Positions 16,960 through 25,443 of a stretch of 64,000 nucleotides of DNA are shown in pieces. Both the position numbers and the translations under genes were made by a program. Every line of letters starts with the position of its first letter. Position 1 is the first letter of the stretch. Below the pieces are notes generated by a model. It ran no database searches and was not told the DNA's origin. It worked only from the letters and a program-made list of their open reading frames with translations. The DNA is from Dyadobacter chenhuakuii. Lineage in GTDB: Bacteria; Bacteroidota; Bacteroidia; Cytophagales; Spirosomataceae. The DNA is taken from NCBI RefSeq assembly GCF_023821985.2, contig NZ_CP098805.1, positions 4,584,501 to 4,648,500 on the forward strand. The letters are read 5' to 3'.

Positions 16960-17547
16960 ATGAAAAAGTTAGCATTTCTAATTATGGCAAGCTCCTTGCT
17001 CATGGCGAGCAGTTTGCATGCGCAGAACCACATTCCGCTGAAATACACGAACCATACCGAATTCGGTGGCCTGTTTGGCAGGGTAAAATATGACTTTCAA
17101 GGCAACAATGGCCAGAGCCAGGTGGACAACAGGTTAAATCTGACCTTACAGACATTCAACGGAGTCATGCTAAGTAAGCGCCTGGCTGCCGGTGTGACTG
17201 TGGGGATAGATTGGTATAAAACAGCGCTGCTGAATCCTATTTCAGCAGGAGTCAGATATGATCTGACGAACCAAGGCGACGTAAAGCTATTCGCAACGGC
17301 TGATGCTGGTTACGGCTTTGCATGGTTTCAGGATGACTCCGATGGTTTCGGAACCACCGGCGGGCTCATGTTGAATCCCGGCCTGGGCCTTCGCATGGGC
17401 AAGCCGGGCGGCACGGCAGTTACATTCACAATGAGCTATAAACGGCAGGAAGCGCATATTACCAAAGTCCCTCAATGGAATCAGCTGGAACGCTGGGAAG
17501 ACCGAGTTTACAACCGACTAGCGCTCAGGTTGGGAATCAGTTTCTAG
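16960..17547 (+). CDS. Small outer-membrane beta-barrel protein, unknown function
   Basis: A 195-aa protein with a clear signal peptide (MKKLAFLIMASSLLMASSLHA, cleavage before QNH). Alternating strands with aromatic girdles follow, ending in LALRLGISF with terminal Phe, as in outer-membrane barrels. No specific family recognised. It lies 24 bp after the LVIVD lipoprotein and may form a surface pair with it. Its TAG stop overlaps the stop of the minus-strand gene in the tetranucleotide CTAG. Confidence 0.75.
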   Translation: MKKLAFLIMASSLLMASSLHAQNHIPLKYTNHTEFGGLFGRVKYDFQGNNGQSQVDNRLNLTLQTFNGVMLSKRLAAGVTVGIDWYKTALLNPISAGVRYDLTNQGDVKLFATADAGYGFAWFQDDSDGFGTTGGLMLNPGLGLRMGKPGGTAVTFTMSYKRQEAHITKVPQWNQLERWEDRVYNRLALRLGISF

Positions 17548-18656
17548 ACCTGTGCAGCAGTTGCTTTACTTTTTATGTCGAAAGACTCAATTTCTCTCAA
17601 AAACATCGCTTCACCACGGTGATACCAGGCGCGGAATTTCTGCGCCTGGTCCAGGTGTTTAGGTAAATAGTCGAGGATAACAGAGAGGTCAAACGATCGC
17701 GAAGTGACGCCGGCACCGGAAATGACGCCGTCCATGGCATTACACTCCTGTTCAAAATGATTGGGAACGGGAACCATCATTACCGGCTTGCCCAGATACA
17801 TCGCCTCGCAAACCGATTCAAAACCCGCCGTCGTCACCAGCGCAGTGCAGCTTGCCAGCATTTGGAGGTATTTTTTGCTGTTAATGCGATGAAAAGTTAA
17901 TGTTTCGTCATAAACAAATTCATCGGAAACCTCCGCATTATCCCAAAAGCAATGCAATTTCACCTCAGGATGCGACAGGTGCCATTGGATAATTTGCTTG
18001 CTAAGGCTGTGATGTGTCATGTAAACCAGGAAGAAATTCTCCTTAATTGTCTGCATCTGAACCACTTCCTTGCGTAATAATGGTGGCACAACGGTTATTT
18101 TCAGGTCATTCCTCGATTCGATCTCCCGGAACGACAACGCCAGGCGCTTAACCGCAAGCCAGGACGTAAGTTTTGAATTGAAATTGATAATCAGCTGATT
18201 AACCTTGCTGTTTTTAGGAAAAATGAATTTCGGATGGAGTAGCAAATACTGATGCGCGACGCATACCATCGGAATTTTGGACCGATACAGCACATTATAC
18301 AAGCCACTGAACGTCTCGTAAAAACTAATGATCAGATCTGGCTTAATGTCCTGAATTGTGTTGTGGATCAGGCGCAGCCCGGCTAAATAGGCGCTGTGAT
18401 TTTTAAGCAAGTTGTAAACAGTGGCCTTTAAATTAATCCCCTCAGCCTGGCTGTTATAAACAATGTTAGGTGCAGAGAAATGAAAAACCGGTGCAGCAAC
18501 CTGTTCCTCAAAAAACGCCGGAATAACGCGTCCGGGCGATACGCCAACCATGGCCGCTGCAACTTTATGTCCGGCATGGCGCAGAATTTGGCTCATTGAA
18601 ATGGCTTGTGTCAAATGTCCACGACCTTCTCCCTGAACCAAGAAAAGGATTTTCAT
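17544..18656 (-). CDS. GT1/MurG-like glycosyltransferase
   Basis: A 370-aa GT-B-fold protein. The N-terminal MKILFLVQGEGRGHLTQA has the GxGH loop of GT28/MurG-type transferases. The C-terminal half has TAGFESVCEAMYLGKPVMMVPVPNHFEQECNA, the classical donor-sugar binding region. No membrane helix; a peripheral membrane role on a lipid acceptor is likely. Its ATG overlaps the stop of the upstream metallophosphatase gene (ATGA), so the two are translationally coupled. Acceptor and donor are unknown. Confidence 0.85.
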   Translation of the reverse strand: MKILFLVQGEGRGHLTQAISMSQILRHAGHKVAAAMVGVSPGRVIPAFFEEQVAAPVFHFSAPNIVYNSQAEGINLKATVYNLLKNHSAYLAGLRLIHNTIQDIKPDLIISFYETFSGLYNVLYRSKIPMVCVAHQYLLLHPKFIFPKNSKVNQLIINFNSKLTSWLAVKRLALSFREIESRNDLKITVVPPLLRKEVVQMQTIKENFFLVYMTHHSLSKQIIQWHLSHPEVKLHCFWDNAEVSDEFVYDETLTFHRINSKKYLQMLASCTALVTTAGFESVCEAMYLGKPVMMVPVPNHFEQECNAMDGVISGAGVTSRSFDLSVILDYLPKHLDQAQKFRAWYHRGEAMFLREIESFDIKSKATAAQV

Positions 18657-19549
18657 AGGAACCGCTGGTTTTTCCCCGGAAGCAAACTTGAAAATGCAAC
18701 CTGCTTATCCATGCTTGCGGGGAAGTTTTCAATGATCGTTTTATTCGCCGATTTTTTGGAAAAACTTTTCTCCTGAACTGTATGCTGATCATAATACAGC
18801 AGGCTCCAGTTTCCTTCAAAATCTTCAACCAATGCGCTTAATGTTTCGACCCAGTCGCCGGAATTCATGTACATAATGCCATCGATTTCGCGAATTGCCG
18901 GGTGATGAATGTGCCCGCAGATCACGCCATCGCAATTTCTGGAACGCGCCAGCTCAGTAAGCTTCTCTTCAAAATCGGTCATGTAGTTCACCGCCATCTT
19001 TACAGACTGCTTAATGCGCTGCGAGAGTGAATAATACGATAACCCACGCCATTCGCGATATCGGTTATAGAGCTTGTTTACCCATAAAAGAAATGTATAA
19101 CCCATATCGCCCAGGTAAGCGAGCCATTTCAGGTGTGTTGTAATAGAGTCAAAAACGTCGCCGTGTGTAATGTAATATCGTTGAGAACCTGAGGTGAGAA
19201 TGTAATCTTTCCGGATCTGGAAGTGCTTTCCAAGCCTCAGAGGGATGATCTGATCCAGGAAATCGTCATGATTTCCGCGGATGTAAATCACCTTGGTCTT
19301 GTTTTCCTCGATCATCTTCAGAACCCGCTTGAAAAACATGGTATGCTTCCGTTTCCAGACCCCATATTTTTTCAGTTGCCAGGCATCAATGATGTCGCCG
19401 TTCAGGATAAGCTTTTTGCAGGAATAGCTTTTCAAAAAATTAGTAACCTCTTCCGCCTTCGAACCACCTGCTCCGAGGTGTAAGTCAGAAATGATGATTG
19501 TTCTGAAGTGAGTTGTATCTCCCATATTACAAATATTCTCATTTAACAT
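18653..19549 (-). CDS. LpxH-like metallophosphatase (UDP-2,3-diacylglucosamine pyrophosphatase family)
   Basis: A 298-aa calcineurin-type phosphoesterase. All metal motifs are visible: SDLHLGAGG, NGDIIDAW, GNHDD, THGDVFD, and GHIHHPA followed by NSGDWVETL. Related family members cleave UDP-diacylglucosamine in lipid A synthesis. Its coupling by a 4-nt overlap to a GT-B glycosyltransferase suggests a shared glycolipid pathway; whether this is the cell's LpxH cannot be said here. Alternative start: Met9, giving a shorter N-terminus closer to the fold. Confidence 0.85.
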   Translation of the reverse strand: MLNENICNMGDTTHFRTIIISDLHLGAGGSKAEEVTNFLKSYSCKKLILNGDIIDAWQLKKYGVWKRKHTMFFKRVLKMIEENKTKVIYIRGNHDDFLDQIIPLRLGKHFQIRKDYILTSGSQRYYITHGDVFDSITTHLKWLAYLGDMGYTFLLWVNKLYNRYREWRGLSYYSLSQRIKQSVKMAVNYMTDFEEKLTELARSRNCDGVICGHIHHPAIREIDGIMYMNSGDWVETLSALVEDFEGNWSLLYYDQHTVQEKSFSKKSANKTIIENFPASMDKQVAFSSLLPGKNQRFL

Positions 19550-19674
19550 TACCTGGATGTTACTGGCAGGTTATCAGATGGTTAAGAATTTGGTTGCAAA
19601 CTCTTAAAACCGGCTTGTAGAAGTATTTAGGGGTTATTTGCGGTTACATATGAAATTCAAAAGAATACTTTTTT

Positions 19675-19682
19675 TATATTTG
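19675..19682 (+). promoter_or_regulatory. Candidate -7 promoter box (TATATTTG)
   Basis: An exact match to the Bacteroidota -7 consensus TAnnTTTG, 21 bp before the ATG of the TonB-domain gene. No good -33 TTG box is seen at the right distance, so it is only tentative. Confidence 0.3.
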
Positions 19683-19702
19683 ATTGAATATTTTTACAAT
19701 CT

Positions 19703-21154
19703 ATGAACCGACTTCTTCTCTTATTCTGCCTGTTCAGTGTATCTGTTTACGGGCAAAAAATCTACCTTCCCCACGAAGTTGAAAAGGGCGCGGAGCCAAC
19801 CGGCGGAGTGTCGTATCTGAGCCAGTTTATTGCTTCCAATGTTCGGATTCCATTTTTAAGCGGAGTGAAGGGAGTCAATGGCCGGGTTTATGTTAAAGGC
19901 ATCGTCGAACCCGATGGCAGCATGTCCCAGCTCGAAATTTCAAAAGGGCTGGATTCGCTGACGAATAAAGAAGCGATCCGCATTATGAGCCTGTATAAAG
20001 CCTGGAAACCGGCAACTTTGAATGGTGAGAAAGTGCGGCAGTCTATGATTTATCCCATTGCTTTTAAAACACCCCCAAATACCAGCTTCGACAGCACTAA
20101 ATTCGCGATCGTTAACTATTTCGATGACCGTTACAGAATTGCCAAAGATCCTAAAAAGTATGAATACAGGAGCATAATGCCTGTTAATGAGCAAGGTTAC
20201 ATCAGCAGTGATGTTATTTATGAACAATTAAAAGGTTCGAAATGGAAAGAAGTAGCCCGGGTTCCCTTTAAAAAGAAAGAGATCTGGTATCATACGAATC
20301 TCTTGAATGACGCTGTCGACTCTGTGAAGGCCTATCAGGTGATTGCCAGGGACGATAACGAGGCAAGCCACTCATCGGAAGCCACATTTCAAATGAACGG
20401 GAAGTTGCTCGCCTATACAGAATATGGTGTTGGCAATAAAGCATCATTGATCAAAAAATATGACCTTAATGGTGTAGTTAGGGACATTACGGTGGTTTCT
20501 GATAGTGCGACCCTGCATTTGTCGTGGTATGACAATGGGCAGATCCAAACGGTTACAGAAATGCCGGCCGTGAAAAACAATGAATATCAGGAGCGAATGT
20601 TTTTTAATGCCTGGAACAGGGATGGAACACAGATTGTAAAGGACGGCGACGGTTACTGGAAGTCTGTAACCAGGATCAGCGCATCTAAATTACTCACCGA
20701 GGAAGGCGCTGTTTCAAAGGGCCGGAAGAGCGGGAAATGGCATGGGAAATGGGCAGACGGGACCCTGCATTATGAGGAAACATATGATGACAAAGGAAAG
20801 CTGCAGCAAGGCACCGCTTATGAGGATGGAGCGAAACGGACTTACGACAATGCAATCGTTCAGCCGCAGTTTAAGGGAGGACTCAACAAGTTTTATAAAT
20901 TTTTAGCCGAAAACATCCAATATCCCATGGATGCAGCGCAAAGACGCATTACGGGTCGCGTTTATCTTTCGTTCGTGGTTTGTGAAGACGGCAGCATGTG
21001 CGACTATAAGGTTGAAAACGGCATCGGGTTCGGGCTTGACGATGAAGCATTGCGCGTGGTGAAAAAGATGAGCGGAATGTGGGAGCCGGGCATGATGCGC
21101 GGAAAAGTGGTGAGAGTAAAATACAATTTGCCCATCAATTTTCAAATGAACTGA
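19703..21154 (+). CDS. Secreted protein with two TonB C-terminal-like domains
   Basis: A 483-aa protein with signal peptide MNRLLLLFCLFSVSVYG. Residues ~35-118 (VNGRVYVKGIVEPDGSMSQ ... AWKPATLNGEKVRQSMIYPIAF) and ~393-481 (ITGRVYLSFVVCEDGSMCD ... WEPGMMRGKVVRVKYNLPINF) are two copies of the TonB C-terminal fold. Between them is a MORN-like region with repeated NGKLLAYTEYG, DNGQIQTV and KSGKWHGKWADG segments. There is no transmembrane anchor or proline-rich linker, so it is unlikely to be a classical energy transducer. Function unknown; probably periplasmic. Confidence 0.75.
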   Translation: MNRLLLLFCLFSVSVYGQKIYLPHEVEKGAEPTGGVSYLSQFIASNVRIPFLSGVKGVNGRVYVKGIVEPDGSMSQLEISKGLDSLTNKEAIRIMSLYKAWKPATLNGEKVRQSMIYPIAFKTPPNTSFDSTKFAIVNYFDDRYRIAKDPKKYEYRSIMPVNEQGYISSDVIYEQLKGSKWKEVARVPFKKKEIWYHTNLLNDAVDSVKAYQVIARDDNEASHSSEATFQMNGKLLAYTEYGVGNKASLIKKYDLNGVVRDITVVSDSATLHLSWYDNGQIQTVTEMPAVKNNEYQERMFFNAWNRDGTQIVKDGDGYWKSVTRISASKLLTEEGAVSKGRKSGKWHGKWADGTLHYEETYDDKGKLQQGTAYEDGAKRTYDNAIVQPQFKGGLNKFYKFLAENIQYPMDAAQRRITGRVYLSFVVCEDGSMCDYKVENGIGFGLDDEALRVVKKMSGMWEPGMMRGKVVRVKYNLPINFQMN

Positions 21155-21280
21155 ATCAGGAGATCTGCCACTTATCCAATTCCAAAGCCGGTCAAAAGCT
21201 TTGGAATTTTTTTGTACCAAAAAATAGTTGAATGTGATCTGGATTTGATAATATTGTGATATCACTTTACTATCATAAAT

Positions 21281-22150
21281 ATGATCATGAATGAGAAAGA
21301 ATTACGATCGTCCTCAGGCTATGCGCTCTTTGGGCTCGGCCTGCTTTTAATGTTTGGTGGCGTTGGTTTGGTTGCAGCAGCCGGCTCTGTGCTTGGCGGT
21401 GGCCTGGTTTTCGGAATAGGGTTTGTTATCCTGATTGGCCTCACGGTCATTAATCCCAATGAAGCCGTTGTGACCACCTTTTTCGGAGACTATATGGGCA
21501 CCATGAAACAAAGCGGCTTGCGCTGGGTTAACCCACTGTTTCGGAGGAAAAAAATCAGCCTGCGTGCCAGAAACCTCAATGGTCAGAAATTAAAGGTAAA
21601 CGACAAGCTTGGTAATCCGATCGAAATCGCCGCCGTGGTGGTATGGCGCGTGGGTGACACTGCAAAGGCATCTTTTGAGGTGGACGATTATGTAAAATAT
21701 GTTGAAATCCAGTCGGAAGCAGCGGTAAGGCATCTCGCAGGAGTGTATGCGTATGACACAATGGAAGATGAAGACCTGCAAATCCAGGAAGTGACATTAA
21801 GGGACGGAAGCGGAAAAATCAATGAAATGCTGGAAGCCGAGCTGACCGAACGTTTGAGCCGCGCGGGCATTGATGTCCTGGAATCACGCATTAGTCACCT
21901 TGCTTATGCCCCGGAAATTGCAGGGGCCATGTTACAGCGCCAGCAAGCGTCGGCCGTTGTGGCAGCACGCAGGCAGATTGTGAACGGAGCGGTAGGAATG
22001 GTGGATATGGCTTTGGCCATGCTTTCCGAAAAAGGGATTGTCCAGCTCGATGAAGAGCGGAAAGCGGCTATGGTAAGCAATTTGCTTGTTGTACTTTGCG
22101 GTGAAAAAGCGGCAACCCCGATCCTCAACGCGGGCACTTTGTATCCTTAA
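21281..22150 (+). CDS. SPFH/band-7 domain membrane protein
   Basis: A 289-aa protein with two N-terminal membrane helices (about 14-55, Gly-rich) and then an SPFH domain: NPNEAVVTTFFGDYMGTMKQSGLRW, DKLGNPIEIAAVVVWRV, and EAAVRHLAGVYAYD. A helical tail contains LQRQQASAVVAARRQ, as in flotillin/prohibitin relatives, which assemble membrane rings. The next small gene starts 1 nt after its stop, so translation is coupled. A second ATG at 21287 is equally possible. Confidence 0.88.
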   Translation: MIMNEKELRSSSGYALFGLGLLLMFGGVGLVAAAGSVLGGGLVFGIGFVILIGLTVINPNEAVVTTFFGDYMGTMKQSGLRWVNPLFRRKKISLRARNLNGQKLKVNDKLGNPIEIAAVVVWRVGDTAKASFEVDDYVKYVEIQSEAAVRHLAGVYAYDTMEDEDLQIQEVTLRDGSGKINEMLEAELTERLSRAGIDVLESRISHLAYAPEIAGAMLQRQQASAVVAARRQIVNGAVGMVDMALAMLSEKGIVQLDEERKAAMVSNLLVVLCGEKAATPILNAGTLYP

Positions 22151-22151
22151 T

Positions 22152-22310
22152 ATGGCAGAAAAAAAAGCATTTGTTTTACGCGTAAATCCTGATATGCTCA
22201 AAGAACTCGAAGCTTGGGCACAGCAGGATTTTCGTAGTTTGAATGGTCAGATCGAATTTTTGCTGAGCGAGGCGTTGAAAAAACAGAAGCGCTCCAAGGC
22301 AAAAGAGTAA
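22152..22310 (+). CDS. Small Arc-like ribbon-helix-helix protein
   Basis: A 52-aa basic protein: one strand (KAFVLRVNPDML) then two helices (ELEAWAQQDFRSLNGQIEFLL and EALKKQKRSKAKE). This is the shape of Arc/CopG ribbon-helix-helix DNA-binding dimers. The start is the ATG 1 nt after the SPFH stop. No toxin gene follows, so it is not a standard toxin-antitoxin antitoxin. Its coupling to the SPFH gene suggests a shared, undefined role. Confidence 0.7.
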   Translation: MAEKKAFVLRVNPDMLKELEAWAQQDFRSLNGQIEFLLSEALKKQKRSKAKE

Positions 22311-22387
22311 AAATCGGATCGTTCTGACCAAATATATTAAGTTTGTGTAACTTAGTTGTCCTACTATCTATTTACCAAAATTTTCAG

Positions 22388-24568
22388 ATGAAGCACTTTG
22401 TCAGCACATTAATCTTAATACTGCTTACTTTTCAAATTCAAGCCCAAATTCCGGATACATTTCAATGGCTCCCCGACGGAACCGGCTATCGTGATGTTAC
22501 CGAGCAGGGAATTGTAGAAACTACATTGCCGTCCCGACAAGAAAAAGTGATCGTAGCACAGGATGTACTTAAAAAAGCAGATGGGTCTCCAATGGAAATC
22601 AGGAGTTACACCATGAGCCAGTCGGGTGATAAAGTGTTGATATACACCAATTCAAAGCGCGTATGGCGTTATCAGACGCGTGGGGATTATTGGGTTTTTG
22701 ATGTTGCTGGTAAAACATTGAAACAGCTCGGCAAAGGATTGCCGGCATCCTCCTTAATGTTCGCAAAATTCTCCCCGGATGGGAAAAAAGCAGGTTATGT
22801 AAGCAAGCATAATGTCTATGCGGAAGACATTCAAAGCGGTGAAATAAAACAACTTACCACCGACGGCACCGACCGCGTCATTAACGGAACATTTGACTGG
22901 GCTTACGAAGAGGAATTCGATTGCCGCGATGGTTTCCGGTGGAGCGGCGACAGCAAATCCATCGCTTACTGGCAACTGGACGCGCGCAAGATCCGCAACT
23001 TCCTGATGATCAACACCACAGATTCTATCTACTCATTTAATGTTCCTGTGGAATATCCGAAAGTGGGTGAAACGCCTTCTCCTTATAAAATTGGCGTTGT
23101 AGACATTGCAAGCGCGCAAACCAAATGGATGAACATTCCGGGCGATCCGCAAAACACTTATGTGCCTCGAATGGAGTGGTCGGGCATGCCGAATGAGCTG
23201 GTGATCCAGCAATTAAACCGCAAACAAAACGAAAGCACACTGTTATACATTAATACAACCGACGGAAGTGCAAAACCATTTTACACAGAGAAAGACGCCG
23301 CCTGGATTGACATTAAAAGCCGTTGGGAAAATGACCCGATGGGCTGGGATTGGATTAACAATGGCAAGGAGTTCCTCTGGGTTAGTGAAAAAGATGGCTG
23401 GCGCCACACCTACCGCGTAAGCCGTGATGGGAAAAAAGAGACTTTGATCACCATCGGAAACTTCGATATGATCAATCCGGTGCGCATTGATGAGAAAAAC
23501 AATGTCTACTACTTCACCGCATCGCCTGATAATGCTACGCAGACATATTTGTATAAAATTTCACTGGACGGAAAAGGGAAAGCGGAGCGCATAACGCCTG
23601 CCAATCAGTCGGGAACACATAGTTATGAGATTTCTCCGGGTGGAAAATTTGCCAGACATCAGTTTTCCAATGCCAAAACCGCCCCGTTACAGGAGTGGAT
23701 ATCTTTGCCAAAGCACGTTTCAATCGACCCGGCAAACTCCATTGCACAATCCACCGACAAGATCAATGCTGCGAAGTTAAACATTGAGTTTTTCAAGGTA
23801 AAAACCGCGGAAGGAGTTGAAATAGACGCCTGGATGGTGAAACCAACCAACTTTGACCCGGCTAAAAAATATCCGATCGTGTTTATGGTTTATGGTGAGC
23901 CAGCTGGAAGCACCGTGAAAGACGTTTATGGAACGGGCCGCAACCGCCTTTATTCAGGAAGCATGGCCGATGATGGTTACATTTATGCTTCTGTTGACAA
24001 CCGCGGAACGCCGTCGCCAAAAGGAGCTGCCTGGCGGAAAGCGATTTATAAAAACATCGGAACAATCAACATTAAGGATATCGACGGCGCCGCAACGACC
24101 ATGTTCAAGCAATATGCGTTCATCGACACCAGCCGCGTTGCCGTACATGGATGGAGCGGTGGCGGCTCGTCCACATTGAATTTGTTGTTCCAATATCCGC
24201 AGCATTTCAAAACCGGCATTGCCGTGGCCGCTGTGGCCAATCAGCTGACTTACGACAACATTTATCAGGAGCGTTACATGGGCGTTCCTCAGGAGAACCG
24301 CGAAGATTTTGTCAAAGGATCGCCGATTACGCATGCCAAAAATCTGAGAGGAAACCTGCTTTACATTCATGGAACAGGAGATGATAACGTGCATTATCAA
24401 AATGCTGAAATGCTTGTCAACGAGCTCATTAAGCATGATAAAGTATTCCAATTCATGCCTTACCCTAACCGCTCGCATGGCATTTCAGAAGGCGAAGGGA
24501 CATCAAAGCATTTGAGAAGCTTATTCACGGATTATCTTAAAAAGAATTGCCCTCCGGGAGCAAGATAA
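22388..24568 (+). CDS. Dipeptidyl peptidase IV (S9B prolyl oligopeptidase family)
   Basis: A 726-aa secreted serine peptidase that removes X-Pro dipeptides. The signal peptide ends at IQAQ. The N-terminal beta-propeller (about 30-480) carries the DPP-IV glutamate pair in DWAYEEEF, which binds the substrate N-terminus. The C-terminal alpha/beta-hydrolase domain has the nucleophile in GWSGGGSS, the Asp in GTGDDNVHYQN and the His in RSHGISEG. The ATG at 22388 is chosen because the signal peptide begins there; a TTG at 22343 is less likely. Probably periplasmic. Confidence 0.93.
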   Translation: MKHFVSTLILILLTFQIQAQIPDTFQWLPDGTGYRDVTEQGIVETTLPSRQEKVIVAQDVLKKADGSPMEIRSYTMSQSGDKVLIYTNSKRVWRYQTRGDYWVFDVAGKTLKQLGKGLPASSLMFAKFSPDGKKAGYVSKHNVYAEDIQSGEIKQLTTDGTDRVINGTFDWAYEEEFDCRDGFRWSGDSKSIAYWQLDARKIRNFLMINTTDSIYSFNVPVEYPKVGETPSPYKIGVVDIASAQTKWMNIPGDPQNTYVPRMEWSGMPNELVIQQLNRKQNESTLLYINTTDGSAKPFYTEKDAAWIDIKSRWENDPMGWDWINNGKEFLWVSEKDGWRHTYRVSRDGKKETLITIGNFDMINPVRIDEKNNVYYFTASPDNATQTYLYKISLDGKGKAERITPANQSGTHSYEISPGGKFARHQFSNAKTAPLQEWISLPKHVSIDPANSIAQSTDKINAAKLNIEFFKVKTAEGVEIDAWMVKPTNFDPAKKYPIVFMVYGEPAGSTVKDVYGTGRNRLYSGSMADDGYIYASVDNRGTPSPKGAAWRKAIYKNIGTINIKDIDGAATTMFKQYAFIDTSRVAVHGWSGGGSSTLNLLFQYPQHFKTGIAVAAVANQLTYDNIYQERYMGVPQENREDFVKGSPITHAKNLRGNLLYIHGTGDDNVHYQNAEMLVNELIKHDKVFQFMPYPNRSHGISEGEGTSKHLRSLFTDYLKKNCPPGAR

Positions 24569-24598
24569 TGTTGAACTGCAAGCCAAAAGTTTGACCAG

Positions 24599-25336
24599 AT
24601 GAAATATTTTCTAAGCATACTAGCAGCGCTGACATGTTCCGTCGGCGCTGTAAAAGCACAACTGAGCGAAGGAACAAAAGTAGGCGTAGCAACCGGAAAA
24701 GGCCTTAATACGGATAGATCCGGTGTTTTTTGGTCATCCCCGACCGAATCCTCCAATGTGATCGGCGACTTCTACATTGATTCATTATGGCACGAAGGAT
24801 CCGTTAAGCTCAATGCACCTATGACCCAGTTCGGAGGCATGGAATCAGACAGTCTGGCGGGCATCACCATTCGCTATAATGTCCTGAACGATGAGTTGGA
24901 GGTGCTAGCCAAAAAGAATGACGTCCGGGTCATTAAATCCAGCTATATAAAGAGTTTTGAAACCAAAAATAGCGGGACGTCACAACGCTTCGTCAGCATC
25001 AAATCTCTAACTCCCGATACGGGTCTCCAAGGCGTTTGCGAAGTCCTCAGCTCCGGCAAACTAACCTTGATAAAACATTACAAACCCAAAATCACAAAAC
25101 CCAACTACAACCCAGGCTTCGGAACCGGCCAGAAAAACACGATTGTGCGGCTGGATAGTGATTATTATGTGATTGCAAACAGCAAGCCAGAGAAGTTTAA
25201 TGCTGGCAAGAAGGCTGTTTTGGCGCTGATGGCAGATAAAGAAAAGGAAGTTGAAGCTTACATAAAAGAAAACAAGGCCACCCTAAAGAGTGACCTTGAT
25301 TTGAAAAACGTGTTTGATTTTTATAATAAGAAGTAG
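24599..25336 (+). CDS. Secreted hypothetical protein
   Basis: A 245-aa protein with a signal peptide (MKYFLSILAALTCSVGAVKAQ). Beta-rich body with SVKLNAPMTQFGG and IRYNVLNDELEVLAKKNDVRVIKS segments, then a helical, Lys/Glu-rich C-terminus ending in DLKNVFDFYNKK. No family recognised. It follows the DPP-IV gene by 30 bp, so co-transcription is likely, and is closed by the palindromic repeat at 25357. Confidence 0.7.
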   Translation: MKYFLSILAALTCSVGAVKAQLSEGTKVGVATGKGLNTDRSGVFWSSPTESSNVIGDFYIDSLWHEGSVKLNAPMTQFGGMESDSLAGITIRYNVLNDELEVLAKKNDVRVIKSSYIKSFETKNSGTSQRFVSIKSLTPDTGLQGVCEVLSSGKLTLIKHYKPKITKPNYNPGFGTGQKNTIVRLDSDYYVIANSKPEKFNAGKKAVLALMADKEKEVEAYIKENKATLKSDLDLKNVFDFYNKK

Positions 25337-25356
25337 GCTTGACACTGTTCCTCTGT

Positions 25357-25429
25357 CTGTCAGCCTGAGCGGAGTCGAAGGCACGTCACCCAAGGAGTGA
25401 CCTGCCTTCGACTCCGCTCAGGCTGACAG
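25357..25429. repeat. Long palindromic repeat (copy 1), probable bidirectional terminator
   Basis: Arms 25357-25383 and 25403-25429 are perfect 27-bp inverted repeats beginning CTGTCAGCCTGAGCGGAG. The 19-nt loop holds a small GTCAC/GTGAC stem. It lies between convergent genes. The same arm sequence recurs at 41.1 and 63.7 kb. Confidence 0.9.
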
Positions 25430-25443
25430 GGATGCTAACCTAA

